Source: Tillus elongatus
Lineage: Eukaryota > Arthropoda > Insecta > Coleoptera > Cleridae
Assembly (NCBI GenBank): GCA_964006375.1
Contig: OZ023269.1
Span: 6,642,426-6,706,425 of the forward strand
Length of the DNA: 64,000 bases
Direction of reading: 5' to 3'
This document shows, one piece after another, positions 55,494 to 64,000 of the stretch. The notes beneath the pieces are model-generated. The model worked only from the letters and a program-made list of their open reading frames with translations, ran no database searches and had not been told where the DNA came from. Positions within the stretch are counted from its first letter, which is position 1, and each line of letters begins with the position of its first letter. A program made the position numbers and the translations under genes.

Positions 55494-56271
55494 ACCGATA
55501 ACTCAAAAAATAATGGGCCGATTTTGATAACATTTGGCACATACCTTCCTTTTGTAAATGGCTTGGATAAGTTCGTTAGTCGGGAAAATCGGACGAGGTT
55601 TTCCGAGAAAATTTTGAGTTTTCATTCGAAAAAAAATTATATCTCCGGTATTAACAAAGTAAGGGCAACCAAATTTGGTACACTGGTTCACATCATTATA
55701 GGTAAGCTACGTACCAAAATTTAGCTCTGTCGGTTAAAGGGCAAAAAAGTTACGGGCATTTAAAGAAAAATAAATTTGAGTCTTCCTCAAAACGTCAAAG
55801 TCGCGATTTAAAATGTCCAAATTGGCAACATTTAGGCAATGAACCTGAAATTAATATGAGCTATGGAAAGAAAATGTCTCAAGAAGAATGCTTTACAAAG
55901 CCTGAACTCTTCAATCGTCATTGTCCTTCATTTTGCTAAAATATTCCCAGAAAATTCATTTAAAATAGACCCTTTTTCTGATGCTTTGGCAGTAGTGTTG
56001 GCTATAGAGTTTATCGTTCAATGGTATATATTTGTTGTCAAATTTTCGTAAAAAATCATTAAAGCTCATTATATCCGTTATTATGCAAGTTACAGAAAAA
56101 AAATGGTATACATTAATTATAGGGTGTCTTGAGCTAAATCTTAAAACAATATTTCCACAATTACAGGATGGCCCATAAGTCGTTGGTGATTCAAATTTTC
56201 TTTTTTTTTTCAATCAAACACGCCCTATGTTATTGCATTTTCCATCGAAATATAATACATCTTTGTAAGAA

Positions 56272-56560
56272 AAGAAATTCGGGACGCAACAAGTGCGTTA
56301 TGGTAGCGAATTTTCATTAAATGCTTTGAATAGCTCAATTTGCTATTAACCTAGCCTTGACCAGGAAACCAGTTTTTTCGGGAACAATTTAAGTTTACTT
56401 TCGGAAATTTTTGTACATTTTCAAACAGTAAAGTTATTTTGATGAAACATGGCACATTGTTTCTACTATATAGATTGATGCCTGCTTTCTTAAAAAACAT
56501 GTTTGCTATTAAAAACATTTTTATGAAAATTCACTACCATAACGCACTTGCTGCGTCCAG
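56272..56560. mobile_element. CTGGACGC-TIR module at end of HP-element II
   Basis: Left end GGGACGCAACAAGTGCGTTA, right end AACGCACTTGCTGCGTCCAG. About 290 bp; homologous to the 10662-10972 module. Confidence 0.7.
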
Positions 56561-56694
56561 AAGTTTTTATCATAATCTTGCCTGTTCAAAAGTGAAATAG
56601 GTGTGATAATAACAGCAGCCGCAATCATAGTAAATCTATGATCGCAGCTGACTTTATTATATGTGAAATATCATGTCAGTACAGTATAAGAAAG

Positions 56695-56989
56695 TCTGGA
56701 CGCAGCAAGTGTGTTATGGTATGAATTTTCATAAAAATGTTTTTAATAACAAATATGTCGTTTTTTTAAGAAATCAGGCATGAAATTTGGTTGCCAGTAT
56801 AACCTATATGGTAGAAACAACATACCATATTTCATCAAAATGGCTTCATTGTTTAAAAAATTTCCGAAAATAAACTTGTTCCTGAAAAACTGGTTGCTGG
56901 CCAACGAACGTTAGGTTAATAGCAAATTGAGCTATTGAAACTTCAATGAAAATTCGCTACCATAACGCACTTGCTGCGTCCAGTTAAAA
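56695..56989. mobile_element. Free-standing CTGGACGC-TIR MITE
   Basis: Inverted ends CTGGACGCAGCAAGTGTGTT...AACGCACTTGCTGCGTCCAG, continuing into TATGGTA(G) boxes. About 295 bp, interior shared with the HP-element modules but in inverted orientation (TATAACCTATATGGTAGAAA). This shows the module moves or ends independently of the HP-element. Confidence 0.8.
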
Positions 56990-57347
56990 TTAAAATCGGT
57001 AGCAGAAAAGAACAAGTACTTGTGAAGCCATGGGAAAAGTCTACGACTATATTAAGTATGGAACGCTTTCACTAAGTTAGGGCAATAACAAACAACCAGA
57101 TGTGCTATTCAAATTGAATTCAGTCTTAAAAGTTTTCATCTCGTCCTAATTGAATTTGTCATACAAAAACTTGCTAAAGAATTCATCGGAATTACACAAT
57201 CTGACCAGATATAGGTAGAATGAAGTAAGACTAAAAAAAGTGAAGTCACTAACTGATATTAGAACGCGTGATATATGAGTCCATTATTAAATCAACACTG
57301 CTGCCTTTACCTCTCGGCCATTGACAGATGTATCTACTAACAGGTAG

Positions 57348-57351
<4 letters not shown>
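56990..57351. other. Unassigned spacer
   Basis: No recognised feature. Confidence 0.4.

Positions 57352-57428
<77 letters not shown>
57352..57428. repeat. (TA)n microsatellite
   Basis: About 77 bp of TA, not linked to an HP block on its left. Confidence 0.95.
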
Positions 57429-57430
<2 letters not shown>

Positions 57431-57659
57431 ATTATATTACTATATATAACTATTATATTAATTTGCTAACGTATTGATTATTTACACCATACAATGTTTG
57501 TTTAAAACTGATATTTTCTCATATTTTAACGAAATGAAGGAAAATGTCGGCTGAGACAGAGATCTAGGAGCTTGTTATTTTTAGCCGTATTTTTAACTCA
57601 CAAAGCTGTAATGCGTACTAATGCACGACTACCAGAATGATCAATTTTGACATTTCAAT

Positions 57660-58136
<477 letters not shown>

Positions 58137-58204
58137 GTTTATTTTGTTGAGTTTACTAACCAATTTTGCTAATTATCTTCCGGACAGATTTCTGGAAAAT
58201 AATT

Positions 58205-58860
58205 ATATAAGCATGTGTAAAACCACCCTATGCATAAACCACGAAAGAAATGTTGTGGTTTCAACCCCTAAGAAGGCTATGGGACCCGCAGCAAATAGGG
58301 AAGAAGATATACATAGTCACACCGACAACTCAAAAAATAATGGGCCGATTTTTGATTAAATTTTGTGAATACCTTCCTTGAACCGCCTTGGATGCAAAAA
58401 CCATAAGAAAATTTCTTGCAAACAACCCCCAAGAAAGTTACGGGACCAGGAGTAAATAGCGTGGTGCTGGGAGAGAAAGAATAAAAAGGAAATATGAGCG
58501 GAAAAAAGTCGGATCTCTAAAAGTTGCCTTTTTCACATTTTGAAGCCATACCTCCTTTGAACCCTGCCTACCCGGCACTGCACCCTATTCGCCCCAGATC
58601 CCGTAACTGTCTTGGAGGTTGTTCCCAAAAAATTTGTTTTGTTTGTGTATTGAGGGTGGTTGTAGGTATGCGGGAGGCGAAGGGAAACCCCCATTACGAA
58701 GTATCGGCCCGGACCACCGCCTCCCCCCACAGTCAAAAACACGGGGGAGTGCAATCTGAGAAAGTGATAGGTAATCGTAGGGGAACGGGTGTACCGGGAA
58801 AAGAGCATGTTTATAGCAAGCGAAAAAACGAAATTGTAAAAAATAAACTTCATTTTTAAC
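58205..58860 (+). repeat. Fragments of the 46-48 kb foldback/tandem family with HP piece
   Basis: CATAAACCACGAAAGAAATG, ACCCCTAAGAAGGCTATGGG, an HP block at 58318-58370 (CACCGACAACTCAAAAAATA), then CCCCCAAGAAAGTTACGGGA, GGAAATATGAGCGGAAAA and TTTTGAAGCCATACCTCCTT, which match the 46.3 kb foldback. Single arms only. Confidence 0.65.
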
Positions 58861-58989
58861 TTACTGCATCAAGTTTAAAAGTAATTAATTCAGCAAACAC
58901 AAGGAAGCAAAAGGTAAAAATAGTGTCATTGGAGACAAGGGCGATTTTCAGGAGATTATTAATATTATTATAAATACAATTCGAAGAAC

Positions 58990-59200
58990 CAATTCATGAC
59001 AATACAGTTTTTAGACCTGACGAATAAGCTTATTTATATTCATCCTCTGATGACGCTATATAACTTTAACTTTGTTGGCGAATCGATCGTCAGGTTTAAA
59101 AACTGTATTGCGATGATTTGGGTTCTCCATATTATACTTATCAGTGCTCATCACAGTTTCCAATCTTCACTCTTTATTATTGTATCCTTACTGATATTTT
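58990..59200 (+). mobile_element. LINE 3'-end fragment shared with 38.1 and 42.0 kb
   Basis: CATCCTCTGATGACGCTATA, ATCGATCGTCAGGTTTAAAA, GATGATTTGGGTTCTCC, CAGTGCTCATCACAGTTTCC. The first part (58990-59040) includes an inverted piece (ACAGTTTTTAGACCTGACGA), so it is a decayed foldback like 41958-42124. Confidence 0.7.
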
Positions 59201-59401
59201 CATTTTATTCAAGATAAGTGAGTGTTCAATATAAATCCTAATAATAATTACATTACGTTCTACTTTGTAATCTATTTTAGAGTTAAATTTACGGATCTGG
59301 CAAGACTTTGAACATTTCTCGTGATGTGAGGCAATATGTCGGTACCCTACATTCAACGTTTACTGATTAATTTAACATGAATATATAATTATTCAACTGA
59401 A

Positions 59402-59641
59402 TTATAAGCATTTGAAGATTTTTGTGCTACCATAACGCACTTGCTGGGTGCGAACTTTCAAAAAAATCTCTAAGACAAATATTAAATAGCAAGCAATAAA
59501 CATATTTAACAAAGCATTAATAGTAATAATGAGTACAGGACAACTGAGGCCTTGATTGCTATGGCGGTTTATAAAAATTAATCTAATATGAAAAAATAAA
59601 TAATTTATAAGTTGATAAGACATAAAACGTAATTCTTCCAT
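59402..59641 (-). CDS. Hypothetical 79-residue frame behind the candidate promoter
   Basis: The ATG at 59641 follows AACAAG after a TTTTTAG acceptor, so it could be the second exon of the 59.8 kb promoter's transcript. The peptide begins MEELRFMSYQLINYLFFHIR. It is hydrophobic and has no recognised domain. Its 3' part is made of a CTGGACGC-type TIR end (CGCACTTGCTGGGTGCG near 59445). I do not recognise it; it may be chance. Confidence 0.15.
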   Translation of the reverse strand: MEELRFMSYQLINYLFFHIRLIFINRHSNQGLSCPVLIITINALLNMFIACYLIFVLEIFLKVRTQQVRYGSTKIFKCL

Positions 59642-59843
59642 CTTGTTCTAAAAAGTAAATCAAGGCAAACGGCAAAACAGTACTAAATCAATGTTAGAAA
59701 CAAATAGACCATTTACAATCAAAATCATTGTGGCATTTATTAATCTTCGCCGAGATTCATTATAGATATTATATATAATTATTAGGTAAATTAATAAATG
59801 TTGCAACCATCTAGTTACTTAAAAAGAATATTGAAAAACTTAC

Positions 59844-60323
59844 CTGGTCTGGATAGGAGATTCAAAAACTTACACTTAACACTCTTCACACACGCTTAAA
59901 ACCCAAATGTAACGGCCACTCTACCAGCAACTCGTATTTATACCCTCGGTTAAACTGCATCCCCACTCTGCTACGGACTAACATTTCTAGACCTCCTATT
60001 GGCCAAAATGCCAGAACCCTCTAGGCGAGGCAGAGTGAATCTCATTGGTTAATCTGCCAGAAACCTCTACATGAGTAATCCGAAGAATTCGCTGATATAA
60101 TTATTATTACATAATTAATACTTATCATAAAACATTTATATCATCTATAGCCACTATCGTATAGTTTTTAAAGAAATTAATATCTCGCCAACACACTTTT
60201 ACAAGCATTTTAAATTTACTCTGTCACTAGGTTAGCTCTTATTGGCTGAATTGCCAGAACCCTCTAGAGTATCACACAGTAAATGCATCTGATTGGTTCA
60301 TCTGCCAGAAACCTCTAGATGAG
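59844..60323 (-). promoter_or_regulatory. Candidate heat-shock-type promoter and untranslated exon
   Basis: Read on the minus strand: a TATA box (TATAAATA, 59942-59935), an expected start near 59908, then a splice donor CCAG|GTAAGT ending an exon at 59844 (a second GTAAGT lies at 59872). Upstream are two copies of a block about 244 bp apart. Each has CCAAT (60002-59998, 60048-60044; 60245-60241, 60296-60292) alternating with TAGAGGGTTCTGG or TAGAGGTTTCTGG (60024-60011, 60070-60057; 60269-60254, 60318-60305). The latter hold three contiguous 5 bp units resembling nGAAn/nTTCn, each with mismatches, as in weak heat-shock elements. No coding exon with recognisable homology follows within 8 kb, so the gene is unknown. 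An ORF starting at 59641 after a TTTTTAG acceptor is the nearest option. Confidence 0.4.
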
Positions 60324-61240
60324 CAAACCCGACGATACTGGTATAATTATATTATTATATGTAAATATAATATTATAATTATTACCTACAATAAAACATT
60401 TATAATCCCTTTGTCCAAGAATAACACTAAAATCGCAACCAAGCAGCTTGTAAATTCCGCTCTATAGGCTTGGACGAATAACAAATGTAGGCGGTATGTC
60501 TAATATTAAGCGGGAAACTGTACCTGTTTATAACATACAATATGAGAAATACTCTTTATTAAAAAATATTGACCAATTAATCTGGGAAATCATTGATAAT
60601 AAAAATGATGGACCTATTAATTTAGCTAAAAGTAGCCTTCTCATTTTGTAACCAGAATTTGATACTTTTAAAGAACTTTGACGCCCCTGGTACTAAATTT
60701 AATACAACGAACCTAACAAAAATATTGCCTTTCGAACGCAGACAAACAATAAATAGAACTAGAACATCAACTAAAATGTTCAGGACGCCGCAAGTGCGTT
60801 ATGGTAGTTATTTTTTTGGTAAAGGTTGAATATAAAGTACAGAGAATATTGACAGTTACGAAATTGGAATGTGAACCGGTAAATTGCTTGCACCGTTGCC
60901 ACATTTATTTACTCCAATATATTTGTTTCTTGTTCTCTCGCTTATAAAACGTTAATTTGATCTAGTGCAGCTGTTTTATAAATTGTTTTAATTTATTTGA
61001 TCTGTCTTTCCTGTTCATGTTGGATGTGTATTGCTGTTATAATTTCAATAGTAAAATAGAGCTTAACTTAGTATCGATCTTGTGTGTGTGGTTTGTGTAG
61101 GTAATTTGTTAGTATAGGTTTCTTTCAATTCGTGTGTATTGTGTGTTGCTGTTATCACTTTAAGTAGTTTGTAGTCTAAGAGAGTAACTATATTTTGTCA
61201 ATGTTAGATTAATCAGGAACTGCTAGTTATGTGTTACATC
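60324..61240. other. Mostly unassigned; 52-residue frame and a TIR end
   Basis: A plus-strand ATG frame at 60499-60657 (MSNIKRETVPVYNIQYEKYS and on to a TAA) has no recognised homology. A CTGGACGC-type TIR end (GGACGCCGCAAGTGCGTTAT) lies at 60783-60811. Nothing else recognised. Confidence 0.3.
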
Positions 61241-61247
61241 TAACAAA

Positions 61248-61406
61248 ATGTCTCTCACGCCAAGCGAGTCACAGGACAAATATCGTTGGCGGTGTAGCAG
61301 ATGCTGTTCGGTTTCTAGTGTAAGAGATTGATCTTTCTTTACAAAAAGCAAACTTTCAGTAGAGCACTTGGTTACATGTAATTATTATTTTAATAATTAA
61401 TTTCAT
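61248..61406 (+). pseudogene. ISXO2/IS1595 (Merlin)-like transposase fragment
   Basis: ATG frame with DKYRWRCSRCCSVSSVRD, TGA, then SFFTKSKLSVEHLV. The pattern W-R-C-x-x-C...S-x-R-x-G-S-F-F-x-x-S-K-L is typical of ISXO2-like transposases, in which a Gly stands where TGA is found here. Only about 45 residues remain; the DDE domain was not seen downstream. Confidence 0.5.
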
Positions 61407-61934
61407 TCGTATAAATCAAAACAATTACATTACGTTTTTGTAATCTAATTTAGAGTTACATGTCTAGATCGGGCAACAATGTTTCACATTTTCCATGACG
61501 TAACGTTATTGTTATTTGCAACATCCGCAGTTTGTCTGTACCCTATATTCAACGTTTACCGAATTTTCATTAAATCTTTCAAATTTGAATATGATACTGT
61601 TACTACAAAATGCATTAGTTATTTCCCCCTCTTATCCAAGAATAACAATATAATGTCTAACAGGATCCTGTTTTGGTGGCTAAAATCACTACAAAAAATA
61701 TAAACTATATACGTAAATAGTATTCATAATACAACACGTCAGATATAGTGCAAACAAACAATGTAACGCCACTAAAGCTTTAGGCAAAGAGCTGTATGCG
61801 GCTGATGCGTTTATAGCAGTAATATATGAATACATGCATCATCCATTTACTGAAGCACACCATAAAATAAGGACAAAAAGCACAACGGCTTGCCAACATC
61901 CCTGCTTTGAGAGCCAGCAACGTAATTGGTATCC
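61407..61934. other. Unassigned AT-rich spacer
   Basis: Contains a CTAATTTAGAGTTACATGTC to ATGTTTCACATTTTC block resembling 59273-59310 (TTTTAGAGTTAAATTTACGG, GAACATTTCTCGTGATG), suggesting a shared unnamed repeat. Confidence 0.35.
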
Positions 61935-63507
61935 TAACTTAAGGCAACAACTACTCCCGTCTCGGAGCCACAAAACTCCCACTCTATACGGTAGGAACAT
62001 TCCAATGGCCAGGGAGGTAAAATATCTTGTGGCCGTATTGGACTCTAAGCTAACCTGGAATGGTCACGTTGAAAAAATACTGCGTAAGGCAGTCATGACC
62101 TTAGCCGTCACTGGGCCGCTATATGGAAAACGTGGGGACTAAGACATAGTATGGCCCACTGGCTGTACACAAGGGTGATCAGACCATCGTTAACATACGT
62201 GGCACTGGTCTGGTGGCCTAAGGCGACACAATCCAGTGCCAAACAAAAACTAGGCAAGATCCAAATGATGGCTCGCCTAGGCATCACAGGGGCCATCTCT
62301 TCAACCCCAACAGCCGCCATGGTGGTGTTGCTGGATCTGCCCCCCCTACACATAGTTATTATGGGGGAGGCCAGGCTAGGACTATACAGACTTGCCTGCA
62401 ATGGTAGACTAAAGATCAACCCAGGCTTAAGGGGCCACTGCAAAATTCAAGAGATCGTGAAGGAGCCTATGCTTGAAATGAGGTGAGACTTCGCGAGCCC
62501 GCGAATCTGCAGGGAAAACAACTTTACAGGGAAAATCCCTGACCCCGAGGCATGGCGGGAGGAGACGCCGGGCATACCACGAGACGCGCTCGTCTGGTTC
62601 ACGGACGGATCCGGCGGGGAGCGTGGGACAGGGGCAGGTGTTTATTCGGAAGGACCGAGGGTAAGTCATAGTATTTCCCTCGGAGCCCATGGAACGGTCT
62701 TTCAGGCCGAAATGTACGCCATCCTGCACTGTGTGCGGGAGAACAAGAGGAGGGGCTACACCAACAAGCGGATCCTCAGCCACAGACAGCCCTTAAGGCC
62801 CTAAGTAACCCACGGGTAAATTCCTGGCTGGTGAGTGCCGAGACGAGCGACTTGGTTGGACAGAATGAGGTCACCCTCATCTGGGTGCCGGGTCGATCGG
62901 GGGTCAAAGGCAATGGAGAAGCTGACAGTCTCGCGACGACGAGAGGGTCAACAGAACCATTTATGGGACCAGAACCGGCTCTGGGCGTGACAAAGAGCAC
63001 TGCCAAGGGAACCATTAAGTCCTGGATCAGAAACCAACACAAGGTGTACGGGGCAGACTGTCCAGGGCTCAGACATGGAAAGTCAATAATTGACGAACCC
63101 AGTTCAAAGAGAGCTGTTGAGCTGCTAAATATTAGCAGAGGACAGCTCAGAAACATAACGGGTCTCTTGACGGGACACATGGCCGTCAAGAAACACCTGC
63201 ATAAAATGGGGCGGTTCAAAGGGGACCTCGCATGCAGACTGTGCGGCGAGGGGGAGAATCAACCCAGCACATCTTGTGCAAGTGTAAAGCTCTGGACTGC
63301 AAAAGACAACTGATCTATGGTTAGTCTAGACCAGAGACAGAGCATTATAAAACTTCACCTACCAATCGCTGTGCAGACTAGTTCAAGGCACAGTGATTTT
63401 GGAATGGGTGGAGTAAAAAGACTAAGGGCATGCACAATAAGCTAAAGGTTGCAGTGTTATCGGGGCGTCAAAGCCGCGGACGAGCCGAGGGAGAGAAAAA
63501 AAAACTC
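61935..63507 (+). mobile_element. LINE-B copy 4, longest
   Basis: Plus strand. RT C-terminus KTPTLYGRNIPMAREVKYLV and LDSKLTWNGHVEKILRKAVM, then WLYTRVIRPSLTYVALVWWP, LGITGAISSTPTAAMVVLLD. RNase H has the first catalytic motif ALVWFTDGSGGERGTGAG near 62590, QAEMYAILHCVRENKRRGYT (Glu), a deletion at TDS-Q, and WVPGRSGVKGNGEADSL (His replaced by Arg in GHS; final Asp present). C-terminal GLLTGHMAVKKHLHKMGRFK and the CRLCGEGE zinc-like motif. Tail GTGTTATCGGGGCGTCAAAG with poly(A). Several frameshifts; no intact RT core in the window. Confidence 0.9.
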
Positions 63508-63676
63508 CCGTCTCGACATAGGTTACCATTTCAGCCATAAAAATGACCATCAAACAATATCCAAAATGGCGTGTCATACACAGCAAAAACAGTATCAGCG
63601 AAAGCAATACATTCCAATCCAGCAACTGAATCAGAAACTATAGGTATTCTTCAGATCAATCACTTGACTACTGATA

Positions 63677-64000
63677 CAGTAGAACCTTGATTATCCGGGC
63701 CAGCCGGGACTGAACTTTTGCCGGATAATCGAAATCATGGATAATCCAAAAACTCATTTTCAATTCTTTAATAATTCATGTAGACAAATACATATGTCAA
63801 AGGAACAAAAGAAGCGAGATACATGTAACAAAAAATAAAAGTTTTAATATTTACACATAAATTATGAACGTATATTGTACAATATATGTACATATTTACA
63901 TCCATACTTACATTATGCATATTTAGTACATGCATAGGTACATATGTATAATGTGAAGAAAATCACTCAAAAAAATCAGTAATTTTTGTTTGTTATTGGG
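63677..64000 (+). mobile_element. Pogo/Tigger-like element, left end, runs off the window
   Basis: Preceded by TA, starts CAGTAGAACCTTGATTATCC, followed by GCCGGATAATCGAAATCATG. This is the well-known pogo/Tigger terminal pattern (CAGTA-AACCTCGATTATCCG then CCGGATAATCGAA). The interior to 64000 is AT-rich with no coding match yet. Confidence 0.75.

Noticed and set aside
59436..60811. A 1.4 kb element bounded by the two CTGGACGC-type ends
   Set aside because: The ends point outward, not inward, so they belong to two separate truncated modules.

Overview
The window reads as a piece of an arthropod, most likely insect, nuclear genome. It is AT-rich, intron-bearing and crowded with decayed transposons. 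Two host genes can be rebuilt from splice sites, reading phase and protein motifs. The species cannot be named from the sequence alone. Family labels such as LINE-A, LINE-B and HP-element are local to this annotation.

Host genes. On the minus strand an eight-exon gene runs from 41022 down to 19997. It encodes a 638-residue homologue of the phosphoinositide phosphatase MTMR14 (Drosophila EDTP), with the catalytic HCISGWDR motif in exon 5. All splice phases agree. About 19 kb of its 21 kb span is intron, filled with LINEs, SINEs and DNA transposons. Divergently, at 44201-51202 on the plus strand, lies a three-exon SERF (small EDRK-rich factor) gene of 61 residues whose 6.8 kb second intron is full of mobile DNA. 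Near 59.8-60.3 kb there is a minus-strand promoter-like region with a TATA box, a splice donor and a duplicated CCAAT plus heat-shock-like block. I could not find its coding part.

Mobile DNA, left to right. 0-5 kb: small TIR elements and LINE fragments. 6.4-11.3 kb: (TA)n-linked HP repeats and a LINE-A copy split by an HP-element. 11.5-16.9 kb: a hAT/ZMYM-type transposase remnant split by LINE-B, then LINE-D split by a 840 bp hAT-type element with a perfect 8 bp target duplication. 17-40 kb: repeated LINE-A, LINE-B, LINE-C and LINE-D copies and tRNA-derived SINEs in the MTMR14 introns. 41.9-48.4 kb: foldback (giant palindrome) elements and a 0.6 kb tandem duplication. 48.5-50.8 kb: a jockey-type LINE. 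52.7-54.6 kb: an apparently intact mariner-like transposon with a 360-residue transposase and long TIRs, sitting in a (TA)n tract. 55-58 kb: HP-elements and long (TA)n. 61-64 kb: an ISXO2/Merlin-like remnant, the longest LINE-B copy, and a pogo/Tigger-like end running off the window.

The most useful results are the two spliced host genes, the nesting order given by target duplications, the HP-element (hairpin end plus (TA)n plus a conserved opposite end), and the candidate heat-shock promoter with no visible gene. I saw no CRISPR, rRNA gene, true tRNA gene or operon structure.
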